The position numbers and the translations under genes were made by a program. A stretch of DNA of 64,000 nt from TMP-24 sp046348855 (GTDB lineage Bacteria; Pseudomonadota; Alphaproteobacteria; Rhodobacterales; Rhodobacteraceae). Numbering within the stretch: the first letter of the stretch is position 1; each line of letters starts with the position of its first letter. The stretch is taken from assembly GCA_046348855.1 (NCBI GenBank), contig JAXMDK010000013.1, positions 62,001 through 126,000 of the forward strand, in the 5' to 3' direction. Shown here piece by piece: positions 43,154 through 52,284 of this stretch. The notes beneath the pieces are model-generated. The model had not been told where the DNA came from. It searched no databases and was given only the letters and a program-made list of their open reading frames with translations.

Positions 43154-44890
43154 GTGACACGCCTGCGCCTGACGACGGCACTTCTGACCCTGGCCCTGGC
43201 CCTGCCGGCGATGCGCCCGGCGCTGGCTGACGGGGTTTCCGGGCCCTATCTGGCCGGCCGGGTCGCCAGCATCAATTCCGACTACCGCGCGGCGGCCGAC
43301 TATTTCACCCGGGCGCTGGTGGCCGATCCGTCCAACACCGCGCTGATGGAAAGTGCGCTTCTGGCCGAGGTCGGCGTGGGCGAGATGGACAAGGCCCGCG
43401 CCATTGCCGCCGCACTGGACCAGACCGGGCAGAAGAACGGACTGGCCGACCTGGTGACGCTCCTGGGCCTGGCCAAGGACGGCAAGTTCCCCGAGGCGAT
43501 CGCGGCGTTGGACAAGGGCCGGTCGGCCGGGCTGCTGGTCGACGGGCTGTTCCGGGCCTGGGCCGAGGTCGGCGCCGGCCAGATGTCCGAGGCGACCAAG
43601 GCCTTTGACTCGGTGGCGAAGGAAAAGGGGCTTGGGCCCTTTGCGCTTTATCACAAGGCGTTGGCGCTGGCCTCGGTCGGCGACTTCGAGGGTGCCGATG
43701 CGATCCTCTCGGACCAGGGCATCGGGGCGCAGGTGTCCAGCCGCCGCAGCCTTGTCGCCCATGCCGAGGTGCTGAGCCAGCTTGAGCGTGACAAGGACGC
43801 GCTGGCGCTTCTGGACAAGGTCGCGGGTCCGGCGCCGGACGACAAGGTGCTGGCCGACCTGCGCAAGCGGCTGGCGGCCGGTGAAACCGTGCCCTTCAGC
43901 CTGATCCGCTCGCCTGCCGACGGGCTGGCCGAGGTCTTTCTGGCCGTCGGTTCGGTCCTGGCGCAGAACCCCGGCGGCGATGGGCAGGATCGCGGCTCGC
44001 CCGTCGACGTGCTGATGTTCGCGCGCGCGGCCGTCTATCTGCGGCCCGACCTGTCGGAGGCGCAGCTGATGCTGGCCGGAAACCTGGAAAGCCAAGGGCA
44101 GCATGACCTGGCGATCGCGGTCTACAACCAGATTGACGCGGCGGGGCCGGATCATATCGCCGCCGAACTCGGTCGCGCCGACGCGATGATTGCCGCCGGC
44201 CAGCCCGACGCTGCGACCGCGGTGCTGCAGGACCTGGCCAAGGCCGAGCCGAAGCGGGCCGATGTCTGGGCGTCGCTGGGCGACGTCGAGCGGCGCAACC
44301 AGCGTTTTGCCGAGGCCCAGCAGGCCTATTCGCAGTCGCTGGCCCTGATCGGCGAGCCGAGCACCAACCAGTGGGTGTTGTTCTACGCGCGTGGCATATG
44401 CTTTGAACGGCTGAAAGAGTGGGACAAGGCGGAACCGGATTTCCGCAAGGCGCTGGCGCTCAGCCCCGACCAGCCGGCGGTGCTGAACTACTTGGGCTAT
44501 TCGTTCCTGGAGCACAAGACCAACCTCGATGAAGCCGTGGCGATGATCCAGAAGGCGGCAAAGGCCGAACCCGACGACGGCGCCATCGCCGACAGCCTGG
44601 GCTGGGCGCTGTACCGGACCGGCAAGTTCGCCGACGCCGAAAAGCAGATGGAAAAGGCCATCGCGCTGATGCCCGACGATCCGGTGGTCAACGACCATCT
44701 GGGCGATGTCTACTGGATGGTCGGCCGCAAGCTGGAAGCGCAGTTCCAGTGGAAGCGCGCCCTGTCGTTCAAGCCCGACAGCGAGGAGGACGCCAAGCGC
44801 ATCCGCCGCAAGCTGGAGGTGGGTCTTGACGCGGTCCTGAAGGACGAGGGCGCGCCCGCCTCTGCCGCCGCCCCGAATGACAACGGCTGA
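43154..44890 (+). CDS. Exported tetratricopeptide repeat protein
   Basis: A 578-residue protein with a signal peptide (about 1-25) and many TPR units along its length. Clear repeats are YRAAADYFTRALVADPSNTA, ADVWASLGDVERRNQRFAEA and AIADSLGWALYRTGKFADAE, with a final NDHLGDVYWMVGR unit. GTG 43154 is the only start that gives a signal peptide. The layout resembles outer-membrane/periplasmic TPR lipoproteins of alphaproteobacteria, but there is no clear lipobox. It overlaps ispE by 14 bases. Confidence 0.85.
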   Translation: MTRLRLTTALLTLALALPAMRPALADGVSGPYLAGRVASINSDYRAAADYFTRALVADPSNTALMESALLAEVGVGEMDKARAIAAALDQTGQKNGLADLVTLLGLAKDGKFPEAIAALDKGRSAGLLVDGLFRAWAEVGAGQMSEATKAFDSVAKEKGLGPFALYHKALALASVGDFEGADAILSDQGIGAQVSSRRSLVAHAEVLSQLERDKDALALLDKVAGPAPDDKVLADLRKRLAAGETVPFSLIRSPADGLAEVFLAVGSVLAQNPGGDGQDRGSPVDVLMFARAAVYLRPDLSEAQLMLAGNLESQGQHDLAIAVYNQIDAAGPDHIAAELGRADAMIAAGQPDAATAVLQDLAKAEPKRADVWASLGDVERRNQRFAEAQQAYSQSLALIGEPSTNQWVLFYARGICFERLKEWDKAEPDFRKALALSPDQPAVLNYLGYSFLEHKTNLDEAVAMIQKAAKAEPDDGAIADSLGWALYRTGKFADAEKQMEKAIALMPDDPVVNDHLGDVYWMVGRKLEAQFQWKRALSFKPDSEEDAKRIRRKLEVGLDAVLKDEGAPASAAAPNDNG

Positions 44891-45737
44891 ATCTGACACC
44901 GACCGGGTCGAGGAGTTCGCCCCCGCCAAGATCAATCTGGCGCTGCATGTGACCGGCCGGCGGGCCGATGGCTATCATCTTCTGGACAGTCTGGTGGTCT
45001 TTGCCGGCGTCGGCGACCGGATCGTCGCGCGTCGTGACGGGGCGCTGTCTCTGGCCATCGAAGGGCCGATGGCGGCGGGGCTGGACGCGGGCGAGGGCAA
45101 CCTGGTGCTGCGCGCGGCGCGGTTGGCCGGACTCACGGCACGGCTGACGCTGACCAAGGTGCTGCCGCTGGCCTCGGGCATTGGCGGCGGATCGGCCGAC
45201 GCGGCGGCGACGTTGCGGGCGCTTGGCCGGCTGTGGGGGCGGCCGCTGCCGGACCCGGCGGCGGTTGCCGCGCTTGGCGCCGATGTGCCGGTCTGTCTGG
45301 CCGGACGGCCGGCGCGGATGGAAGGCGTGGGCGAACGCCTGTCGCCTCTGCCGCACTTGCCCGCCGCTTGGCTGGTGCTGGCCAATCCAGGCGTGGCGGT
45401 GCCGACGCCTGCCGTCTTTGCCACTCTGGCCCACCGCAACCAGCCGCCGCTGCCGCCCTTGCCCAGCAGCTGGGCCGATGCGCAGGCGCTGGCCGAATGG
45501 CTTGGAGCAACACGGAACGCCCTGGAACCGCCAGCCTGCGCAATCGCGCCGGCAATCGGCGCGGCGCGGGCGGCGGTTGCTGCGTTGCCGGGCTGCCTTC
45601 TGGCGCGGATGTCGGGGTCGGGGGCGACCTGCTTTGGCCTTTTCGCCGACGAGATGGCGGCACGGCGCGGCGCGCGCCTGCTGTCCGAGGCGCACCCCGG
45701 CTGGTGGGTGGTGGCGGCGCCGATGCTGGCCGGCTGA
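44877..45737 (+). CDS. ispE: 4-diphosphocytidyl-2-C-methyl-D-erythritol kinase
   Basis: A 286-residue GHMP kinase. FAPAKINLALHVTGRRADGY is the N-terminal IspE signature, LPLASGIGGGSADAAATLRA the ATP-binding GHMP motif, and RMSGSGATCFGLF motif 3. It phosphorylates CDP-methylerythritol in the MEP isoprenoid pathway. It starts inside the TPR gene's 3' end, so it is probably in its operon. Confidence 0.94.
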   Translation: MTTAESDTDRVEEFAPAKINLALHVTGRRADGYHLLDSLVVFAGVGDRIVARRDGALSLAIEGPMAAGLDAGEGNLVLRAARLAGLTARLTLTKVLPLASGIGGGSADAAATLRALGRLWGRPLPDPAAVAALGADVPVCLAGRPARMEGVGERLSPLPHLPAAWLVLANPGVAVPTPAVFATLAHRNQPPLPPLPSSWADAQALAEWLGATRNALEPPACAIAPAIGAARAAVAALPGCLLARMSGSGATCFGLFADEMAARRGARLLSEAHPGWWVVAAPMLAG

Positions 45738-45837
45738 GGTTCGGCACCCTGTCGCGGATGAGCGGCAAAATGCCGTATCCCATCGTATACCCTCTTGCCT
45801 TCGCCCGTGCCTCTCGGCTAACCAGACGGCGTCAGGA

Positions 45838-46004
45838 TCGGGAGAACCCGGTGGGGCAGACACCCCGACCGGTGCCGAAGGAGCAACCGCCCCGGTAAAC
45901 TCTCAGGCGCAAAGGACCGTCCTGGCAGCGGAACTCTGGAGAGATCCCGGACTTGATCCGGGGCGCCGAAGGGATAACGATCTCAGGCGGAAGGACAGAG
46001 GGGG
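45838..46004 (+). ncRNA. Tandem glycine riboswitch
   Basis: Two aptamers in a row precede gcvT. The first has GCCGAAGGAGCAA (45874-45886) and CTCTCAGGCGCAAAGGACC (45900-45918). The second has GCCGAAGGGATAA (45965-45977) and TCTCAGGCGGAAGGACAGAG (45981-46000). These are the conserved J-region and P3 sequences of glycine riboswitches. It should switch on the glycine cleavage operon when glycine is plentiful. It fills most of the 345-base gap between ispE and gcvT. Confidence 0.93.
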
Positions 46005-46012
46005 CATCGGAA

Positions 46013-46033
46013 CGGACAGGAACATCCTGTCCG
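46013..46033 (+). promoter_or_regulatory. Hairpin in the gcvT leader (expression platform)
   Basis: CGGACAGG and CCTGTCCG form a perfect 8-bp stem with an AACAT loop, 9 bases after the second aptamer. Its left arm repeats a GGACAG found in the aptamer 2 end (GGACAGAG), so alternative pairing is possible. No T-tract follows, so control may be at translation rather than termination. Confidence 0.5.
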
Positions 46034-46082
46034 GCAACGGTGCCGGACCCAGCGAACCGGCGTTTGAGGAAGGAGGGCGGCG

Positions 46083-47210
46083 ATGGCCGACCTGAAACGC
46101 ACTGTTCTGTATGATCTGCACCTGGGTCTTGGCGCGAAGATGGTGCCTTTCGCCGGCTACGACATGCCGGTGCAATATCCGATGGGGGTGCTGAAGGAAC
46201 ATCTGCACACCCGCGCCCAGGCGGGCCTGTTCGACGTCAGCCACATGGGCCAGGTGATTCTGCGCCCGAAGTCGGGCCGTTACGCGGACGCGGCGCTGGC
46301 GCTGGAACGGCTGGTGCCGGTGGACGTGCTGGGGCTGGTCGAGGGCCGCCAGCGCTACGGGATGTTCACCAACGACGCTGGCGGGATCGAGGATGACCTG
46401 ATGTTCGCTAACCGTGGCGATCATCTGTTCGTCGTCGTCAACGCCGCCTGCAAGGAACAGGATGTGGCCCACATGCAGGCCCGCCTGTCGGACGTCTGCG
46501 AGGTGGTGCCGGTGACCGACCGGGCGCTGGTCGCGCTGCAGGGGCCGGCGGCCGAGGCGGCGCTGTCGGCACTGGTCCCCGGCGCGGCGGCGATGAAGTT
46601 CATGGACGTCGCCATCCTGCCCTGGGCGGGGGTCGACCTGTGGATCTCGCGGTCGGGCTATACCGGCGAGGACGGCTATGAAATCTCGGTCCCGAATGCC
46701 AACGCGGTGGCCTTCGCGCAGGCGCTTCTGGCGCGCCCCGGCGTCGCGCCGATCGGGCTGGGCGCGCGCGATTCACTGCGGCTGGAGGCCGGTATGTGCC
46801 TGTACGGCCACGACATCGACGCCACCACCAGCCCGGTCGAGGGTAACCTGACCTGGGCGATCCAGAAGGCCCGCCGCACCGGCGGAGCGCGCGCGGGCGG
46901 CTTTCCGGGTGCGGCGCGCATCCTCAAGGAACTGGCCGAAGGCCCGGTCCGCCGCCGGGTCGGCCTGCGCCCCGAAGGCCGCGCGCCGATGCGCGAAGGC
47001 ACTCAGGTCTTTGCCGCGGCCGAGGGCGGCGCGCCGATCGGCGCCATCACCTCGGGCGGTTTCGGCCCGTCGATCGAGGCGCCGATGGCGATGGCCTACC
47101 TGCCTGCCACGCTGGCCGAAGGCACGACCGTCTGGGGCGAGGTGCGCGGCAAGCGCCTGCCGGCCGTCATCGCGCCGATGCCTTTCCAACCGACTTCTTA
47201 CAAACGCTGA
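46083..47210 (+). CDS. gcvT: Glycine cleavage system aminomethyltransferase (T protein)
   Basis: A 375-residue T protein. MVPFAGYDMPVQYPMGVLKE, then the conserved aspartate in LFDVSHMGQV, ISRSGYTGEDGYEIS and LGARDSLRLEAGMCLYGHD are typical. It moves the methylene group from the H-protein lipoyl arm to tetrahydrofolate. AAGGAGGGCG precedes the ATG. First in the operon, behind the glycine riboswitch. Confidence 0.96.
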   Translation: MADLKRTVLYDLHLGLGAKMVPFAGYDMPVQYPMGVLKEHLHTRAQAGLFDVSHMGQVILRPKSGRYADAALALERLVPVDVLGLVEGRQRYGMFTNDAGGIEDDLMFANRGDHLFVVVNAACKEQDVAHMQARLSDVCEVVPVTDRALVALQGPAAEAALSALVPGAAAMKFMDVAILPWAGVDLWISRSGYTGEDGYEISVPNANAVAFAQALLARPGVAPIGLGARDSLRLEAGMCLYGHDIDATTSPVEGNLTWAIQKARRTGGARAGGFPGAARILKELAEGPVRRRVGLRPEGRAPMREGTQVFAAAEGGAPIGAITSGGFGPSIEAPMAMAYLPATLAEGTTVWGEVRGKRLPAVIAPMPFQPTSYKR

Positions 47211-47227
47211 TCCAACGGGAGCTGGAC

Positions 47228-47587
47228 ATGAAATATACCGAAGAACACGAATGGCTGCGGCTCGAGGGCGACCTGGTGGTCGTCGGCATCACCGAGCATG
47301 CTGCGGAACAGCTGGGCGACGTGGTGTTTGTCGAGCTGCCCGAACTGGAGACCCAGCTTGCCAAGGGTGACGAGGCGGCGGTGATCGAAAGCGTCAAGGC
47401 CGCGTCCGACATCCTGGCGCCCATCGACGGCGAAGTCGTCGCCGTCAACGAAAAGCTGGTCGACAACCCCGGCCTGGTCAACCAGGACCCGCTGGGCGCG
47501 GCCTGGTTCTTCAAGATCAAGGTCGACGACGTGTCGGTGCTGGACAGCTACATGGACGAAGACGCCTACAAGGCGCTGATCGGATGA
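47228..47587 (+). CDS. gcvH: Glycine cleavage system H protein
   Basis: A 119-residue lipoyl-carrier. The lipoylation site is the lysine in AAVIESVKAASDILAPIDGE, and KYTEEHEWLRLEGDLVVVGI opens the domain. It shuttles the aminomethyl intermediate between P, T and L proteins. It is 17 bases after gcvT. Confidence 0.97.
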   Translation: MKYTEEHEWLRLEGDLVVVGITEHAAEQLGDVVFVELPELETQLAKGDEAAVIESVKAASDILAPIDGEVVAVNEKLVDNPGLVNQDPLGAAWFFKIKVDDVSVLDSYMDEDAYKALIG

Positions 47588-47601
47588 AGCCCGCGCGTGT
47601 T

Positions 47602-47634
47602 CCCCGGATACCTTCAGGCGTGTGCCTGCCGGGG
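47602..47634 (+). promoter_or_regulatory. Stem-loop between gcvH and gcvP
   Basis: An outer stem CCCCGG/CCGGGG encloses an inner hairpin CAGGC-GTGT-GCCTG (47615-47628). It sits in the 170-base gap between gcvH and gcvP with no T-tract after it. It may be an mRNA stability or processing element that makes gcvT/H and gcvP expression unequal; this is inferred. Confidence 0.4.
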
Positions 47635-47757
47635 GACAAGCAGGTGCAGGCCGTTCCGCTGGTGCGGGACGGTCTTAGACAAGGCAACCATTCCCGCTGA
47701 CCCGACCGCGGCATCTGGCCCGCTGCGCACCGGCGTCCGACTTTCAGGAGCTGACCC

Positions 47758-50607
47758 ATGACCTTCACGCCCATCGACTACCTGCCCTATGACTTCGCCA
47801 ACCGCCGCCACATCGGGCCGTCGCCCGCCGAGATGGCCGAGATGTTCAAGGTCCTGGGCGTGAAAGACCTGGACGAACTGATCGACCAGACGGTGCCGAA
47901 GAGCCTGCGCCAGCAGAAGCCGCTGGATTTCGGCAAGCCGAAGTCGGAGCGCGAGCTTCTGTGGTTCATGCGGCAGGTGGCCAAGAAGAACAAGGTCTTC
48001 AGCAGCATGATCGGCCAGGGCTTCTATGGCACGGTCACGCCGCCGGCCATCCAGCGCAACATCCTGGAAAACCCCGCCTGGTATACGGCCTACACGCCTT
48101 ACCAGCCCGAGATTTCGCAAGGCCGGCTCGAGGCGCTGCTGAACTACCAGACGATGGTGTGCGACCTGACCGGGCTCGAGATCGCCAACGCCTCGCTTCT
48201 GGACGAGGCGACCGCGGCGGCCGAGGCGATGACGATGGCGCACCGGATTGCCAAGACCAAGAGCAACATCTTCTTCGTCGATCAGGAATGCCATCCCCAG
48301 AACATCGCGGTGATGCGCACCCGCGCCCACCCCCTGGGCATCGAGGTGGTGGTCGGCGATCCGCGCCAGATGGACGCCTCGCGCTATTTCGGCGCGATCT
48401 TCCAGTATCCGGGCACGCACGGGCACCTGATGGACTTCACCCAGCCGATCGCGGCGCTGCATGAACAGGGCGCCATCGGCATCGTCATCGCCGATCCCTT
48501 GGCGCTGACCATCCTGAAGGAACCCGGCGCGATGGGCGCCGACATCGCCGTCGGCTCGACCCAGCGCTTCGGGGTGCCGATGGGCTTCGGCGGGCCGTCG
48601 GCGGCCTACATGGCCTGCAAGGACAAGCACAAGCGCGACATGCCGGGCCGGATCGTCGGCGTGTCGATTGACGCGCAGGGCGGCCGCGCCTACCGCCTGT
48701 CGCTTCAGACCCGCGAACAGCATATCCGCCGCGAAAAGGCCACGTCGAACATCTGCACCGCGCAGGCGCTTCTGGCCAACATGGCCAGCTTCTACGCGGT
48801 CTTCCATGGGCCGGAGGGGCTGAAGGCCATCGCCCAGCGCATCCACCGCAAGACGGTCCGCGTCGCCAAGACCCTGATCGCCGCCGGCTTCAAGGTCGAG
48901 CCGAAGAACTTCTTCGATACGATCACCGTCGATGTCGGCCCGATGCAGCAGGTGATCCTGAAGGCCGCGCGCAAGGAACGCATCAACCTGCGGGTGGTGG
49001 GCGCGACCAAGCTGGGCATCAGCCTGGACGAGACGACGCGGCGCGAGACGGTGGAACGGCTGTGGCGGGCTTTCGGGATCGACCGGAAGGACGACGATCT
49101 GAAGCCCGACTACCGTATTCCCGATCCGATGATCCGCAAGTCGGAGTACCTGACCCATCCGGTCTTCCACATGAACCGGGCGGAGACGGAAATGATGCGC
49201 TACATGCGCCGGCTGGCCGACCGTGACCTGGCGCTCGACCGGGCGATGATCCCGCTGGGGTCCTGCACGATGAAGCTGAACGCCGCGGCCGAGATGATGC
49301 CGATCACCTGGCCCGAGTTTTCCAACATCCACCCGTTCGCCCCGCACGAACAGGCCGAAGGCTATCACGAACTGGTCCGCGACCTGTCGGCGAAGCTGTG
49401 CGCCATCGCCGGCTATGACGCGATGAGCCTTCAGCCGAACTCGGGTGCGCAGGGCGAATATGCGGGCCTTTTGACCATCATGGCCTATCACCGGGCGCGG
49501 GGCGACACGGCGCGCGACGTCTGCCTGATCCCGGTGTCGGCGCATGGCACCAACCCCGCCTCGGCGCAGATGGTCGGCATGAAGGTGGTGGTGGTCAAGT
49601 CGCGCGACAACGGCGACATCGACCTGGACGACTTCCGCGCCAAGGCCGACGCGGCGGGCGACAAGCTGGCCGCCTGCATGATCACCTACCCGTCGACCCA
49701 CGGCGTGTTCGAGGACACGGTGAAGGAGGTCTGCGCCATCACCCACAGCCACGGCGGGCAGGTCTATATCGACGGCGCCAACATGAACGCGATGGTCGGC
49801 CTTGTCCGTCCCGGTGACCTGGGCGGCGACGTCAGCCACCTGAACCTGCACAAGACCTTCTGCATCCCGCATGGCGGCGGCGGTCCCGGCATGGGGCCGA
49901 TCGGCGTCAAGATGCACTTGGCCCCGCATCTGCCCGGCCACCCCGAAACCGGCGGGCAGGAAGGCCCGGTGGCGGCCGCGCCCTATGGTTCGGCCTCGAT
50001 CCTGCCGATCTCCTGGGCCTATATCCTGATGATGGGGGGCGCGGGCCTGACTCAGGCGACCAAGGTCGCGATCCTGAACGCCAACTACATCGCCAAGCGG
50101 CTCGAACATGCCTTCCCGATCCTGTTCCGGGGCGACAAGGGCCGGGTGGCGCACGAATGCATCATCGACCCGCGCGCCTTTGCCGAAACCGCCCATGTCA
50201 CCGTGGACGATATCGCCAAACGGTTGATCGACAACGGTTTCCATGCGCCGACGATGAGCTGGCCGGTGGCCGGCACGCTGATGGTCGAGCCGACCGAAAG
50301 CGAGACCAAGGCCGAGCTTGACCGCTTCGTGACGGCGATGCTGTCGATCCGCGACGAGATCGCCCAGATCGAGCGCGGCGACATGGACCCCGAAAACAAT
50401 CCGCTGAAGCACGCGCCGCATACGGTGAATGCGCTGGTCGGCGAATGGAACCGGCCCTACACGCGCGAACAGGGCTGCTTCCCGCCGGGCGCCTTCCGGG
50501 TCGACAAGTACTGGCCGCCGGTCGGGCGGGTTGACAATGTCTATGGCGACAGAAACCTTGTCTGCATCTGTCCGCCGCTGGAAAGCTACGCGGAAGCGGC
50601 CGAATAG
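47758..50607 (+). CDS. gcvP: Glycine dehydrogenase (decarboxylating), P protein
   Basis: A 949-residue single-chain P protein carrying both halves found split in some species. The PLP lysine is in HLNLHKTFCIPHGGGGPGMG; the N-terminal half has RRHIGPSPAEMAEM and GTVTPPAIQRNILENP; PLGSCTMKLNAA marks the start of the second half. It decarboxylates glycine and loads the remaining aminomethyl group onto GcvH. AGGAG precedes ATG 47758. Confidence 0.97.
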   Translation: MTFTPIDYLPYDFANRRHIGPSPAEMAEMFKVLGVKDLDELIDQTVPKSLRQQKPLDFGKPKSERELLWFMRQVAKKNKVFSSMIGQGFYGTVTPPAIQRNILENPAWYTAYTPYQPEISQGRLEALLNYQTMVCDLTGLEIANASLLDEATAAAEAMTMAHRIAKTKSNIFFVDQECHPQNIAVMRTRAHPLGIEVVVGDPRQMDASRYFGAIFQYPGTHGHLMDFTQPIAALHEQGAIGIVIADPLALTILKEPGAMGADIAVGSTQRFGVPMGFGGPSAAYMACKDKHKRDMPGRIVGVSIDAQGGRAYRLSLQTREQHIRREKATSNICTAQALLANMASFYAVFHGPEGLKAIAQRIHRKTVRVAKTLIAAGFKVEPKNFFDTITVDVGPMQQVILKAARKERINLRVVGATKLGISLDETTRRETVERLWRAFGIDRKDDDLKPDYRIPDPMIRKSEYLTHPVFHMNRAETEMMRYMRRLADRDLALDRAMIPLGSCTMKLNAAAEMMPITWPEFSNIHPFAPHEQAEGYHELVRDLSAKLCAIAGYDAMSLQPNSGAQGEYAGLLTIMAYHRARGDTARDVCLIPVSAHGTNPASAQMVGMKVVVVKSRDNGDIDLDDFRAKADAAGDKLAACMITYPSTHGVFEDTVKEVCAITHSHGGQVYIDGANMNAMVGLVRPGDLGGDVSHLNLHKTFCIPHGGGGPGMGPIGVKMHLAPHLPGHPETGGQEGPVAAAPYGSASILPISWAYILMMGGAGLTQATKVAILNANYIAKRLEHAFPILFRGDKGRVAHECIIDPRAFAETAHVTVDDIAKRLIDNGFHAPTMSWPVAGTLMVEPTESETKAELDRFVTAMLSIRDEIAQIERGDMDPENNPLKHAPHTVNALVGEWNRPYTREQGCFPPGAFRVDKYWPPVGRVDNVYGDRNLVCICPPLESYAEAAE

Positions 50608-50616
50608 GGGTAGCAG

Positions 50617-51330
50617 GTGACGCGGAAGGCGGCGGGCGGTTTTTCGGCGGGGCTTTGGGCGGCGCTGCCCATCGCACTGGGATATTTCCCGATCGCCTTC
50701 GCCTTCGGCGTCGCCGCCCGCGGCATCGGCCTGACCGGGGCCGAGGCCTTTGCGCTCTCGCTCATCATCTACTCGGGCGGTGCGCAGTTCCTGTCGCTGG
50801 CATTGATCGGATCGGGGGCGCCCCTGGTCCTGTCGGCCTTCACCCTGATCGCGATGGGTATCCGTCATGTGCTTTACGGTCCCGCCCTGATCCGCCGGGC
50901 CGGGCCGGACGCGCCGCGCCGACATGCCTGGGCCTGGGCCTGGGGCCTGACGGACGAGGTGTTCGGCACCGCGCTGGGCGCATTGGCGCGCGGCGCGCGC
51001 TTTTCCGAACCCTTCATGTTCGGCCTCGGCACCGGGGCCTATGCGGCGTGGCTGGGCGGCACCGCGGCAGGCGCCGCCGCCGGCAGCGGGGCGCTGGCTG
51101 CCTGGCCGGCGGTCGAGGCGGGGCTTGGCTTCATGCTGACCGCGCTGTTCCTCGCGATCCTTCTGTCGATCCTGTCGCGGGCGCAGGTGCCGGTCCTGGC
51201 CGTGGCCGGCGCGGCGACGGTTCTGGTGACGCTTTTGTGGTCGGGCACCGCCGGCATCCTGGCCGGGATGATCGCGGGTGCTGCGGCCGGCGTGTTGTCG
51301 CCCGCCAGGGAGGCCACGAATGCGGCCTGA
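50617..51330 (+). CDS. azlC: AzlC family branched-chain amino acid exporter subunit
   Basis: A 237-residue membrane protein. The AzlC opening ALPIALGYFPIAFAFGVAAR is present, followed by LIIYSGGAQFLSLALI and MGIRHVLYGPALIR, all typical. With AzlD it forms a two-part exporter for branched-chain and related amino acids. GTG 50617 starts 9 bases after gcvP, so it could be in the same transcript. Confidence 0.92.
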   Translation: MTRKAAGGFSAGLWAALPIALGYFPIAFAFGVAARGIGLTGAEAFALSLIIYSGGAQFLSLALIGSGAPLVLSAFTLIAMGIRHVLYGPALIRRAGPDAPRRHAWAWAWGLTDEVFGTALGALARGARFSEPFMFGLGTGAYAAWLGGTAAGAAAGSGALAAWPAVEAGLGFMLTALFLAILLSILSRAQVPVLAVAGAATVLVTLLWSGTAGILAGMIAGAAAGVLSPAREATNAA

Positions 51331-51658
51331 AATCCTTGCGCTGGCCTTTGCGGTCGGGGTCTGCAACTGGGCCTTCCGCTATTTCCCGACGCGGGCGAAC
51401 CTGCACGAACTGCCGCCGGGGTCGCGCCTGTCGCGGTTTCTGGCCGCAACCGGGCCAGCGGCGATCGGCACCCTGTTCGTGGCGTCCGCCCTGCCGATGG
51501 TCCGGTCCGCAACCGGACCGGCGGGCCTGATCCTCGCCATAGGTGTCGGCGCGGTCTGCGCCGTCTTCGCCCTCACCCGCTCGGCTGTCGGGGCGACGGT
51601 CGCGGGCGCGCTCGCCTATGGGCTGGCCTTCTGGGCGCTGGGCGGCGCGCAGCCGTAA
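51320..51658 (+). CDS. azlD: AzlD family branched-chain amino acid exporter subunit
   Basis: A 112-residue membrane protein with about three to four helices. NWAFRYFPTRANLHELPPGS followed by GTLFVASALP is the AzlD pattern. It overlaps azlC by 11 bases and would be its small partner subunit. Confidence 0.9.
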   Translation: MRPEILALAFAVGVCNWAFRYFPTRANLHELPPGSRLSRFLAATGPAAIGTLFVASALPMVRSATGPAGLILAIGVGAVCAVFALTRSAVGATVAGALAYGLAFWALGGAQP

Positions 51659-51695
51659 GGCGCGCGATTCTTGCGGCCCGCCCCTGCCGGTTCCC

Positions 51696-51724
51696 TTGAC
51701 ATTGCCCGCCTCCTCGGCCAAATA
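51696..51724 (+). promoter_or_regulatory. Promoter of tRNA-Ala
   Basis: A consensus TTGACA -35 (51696-51701), a 17-base spacer and CAAATA as -10 (51719-51724) place the start about 7 bases before the mature tRNA. The strong -35 is typical of stable-RNA promoters. Confidence 0.6.
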
Positions 51725-51737
51725 CCCCCCTGCGGCG

Positions 51738-51813
51738 GGGCAGTAGCTCAGTTGGGAGAGCGTATCGTTCGCAATGATAAGGTCAGGGGTTCGATCCCCC
51801 TCTGCTCCACCAA
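51738..51813 (+). tRNA. tRNA-Ala (anticodon CGC)
   Basis: A 76-base cloverleaf with encoded CCA. The acceptor arms GGGGCAG and CTGCTCC pair (one G-T). The D arm has GCTC AGTTGGGA GAGC, the anticodon stem TATCG/TGATA encloses TTCGCAA with CGC at 34-36, and the T arm is AGGGG TTCGATC CCCCT. CGC reads GCG alanine codons. Confidence 0.93.
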
Positions 51814-51953
51814 TTCAACCACTTAAGTATCCGATCTCTGGCCGCCTTCGGGCTTTTGCGCTGAGCCGTCCCGCATCGCTTCCCGCATAAGGCCAGACAA
51901 GCCCCCGGACACATCGGCTGGCAGCAGCCGATTCCGTGCCGTTCGGGCGCGGG

Positions 51954-52274
51954 CTATCGGTTCTCGCGCCTTACGGTCGGCCCCGGACAAAATGCGGAGT
52001 GGAGCGCATTGACGACGGTCAGGACCTCCGGGCGGGCGATGCGGTAGAAGACCGTGGTCCCTTCGCGGCGCGCCTCGACGAGCCGGTCCGATCTCAGCCG
52101 CATGAGTTGCTGCGACATCGGCACCTGGCCGATATCGAGCTTCTGGCGCAGTTCGGCAACCGACTTCTCGCCATCCACAAGTGCGCACAGCACCAGCAGG
52201 CGCTGCGGGTGTGACAGGCTGCGCATCAGTTCGGCGGCCGAAGTGGCGGCGGGGATCATCTCCGATACATTCAT
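51954..52274 (-). CDS. ArsR family sulfide-responsive repressor (SqrR/BigR-like)
   Basis: A 106-residue winged-helix repressor. The recognition helix is in IGQVPMSQQLMRLRSDRLVE. Two cysteines, C30 (LLVLCAL) and C96 (SAFCPG), match the pair that SqrR and BigR use to sense persulfides by forming a bridge. The frame is open upstream, but the ATG at 52274 is the conserved start. It is divergent from a sulfide:quinone reductase, with an operator-like dyad over its own start codon. Confidence 0.88.
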   Translation of the reverse strand: MNVSEMIPAATSAAELMRSLSHPQRLLVLCALVDGEKSVAELRQKLDIGQVPMSQQLMRLRSDRLVEARREGTTVFYRIARPEVLTVVNALHSAFCPGPTVRRENR

Positions 52275-52284
52275 GCCATTGAAT
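52269..52284. promoter_or_regulatory. Candidate SqrR/BigR operator
   Basis: ATTC-N8-GAAT at 52269-52284 fits the dyad I recall for SqrR. It overlaps the repressor start codon and the -35 of the sqr promoter. An 8-base palindrome ATAATTAT (52287-52294) follows, giving an AT-rich tract unlike the rest of the window. Confidence 0.5.

Noticed and set aside
47614..51366. A 1250-codon open frame on the minus strand opposite gcvP
   Set aside because: It is rich in His, Arg, Gly and Asp in the way GC-rich antisense frames are, has no family motif, and lies wholly opposite well-recognised genes.
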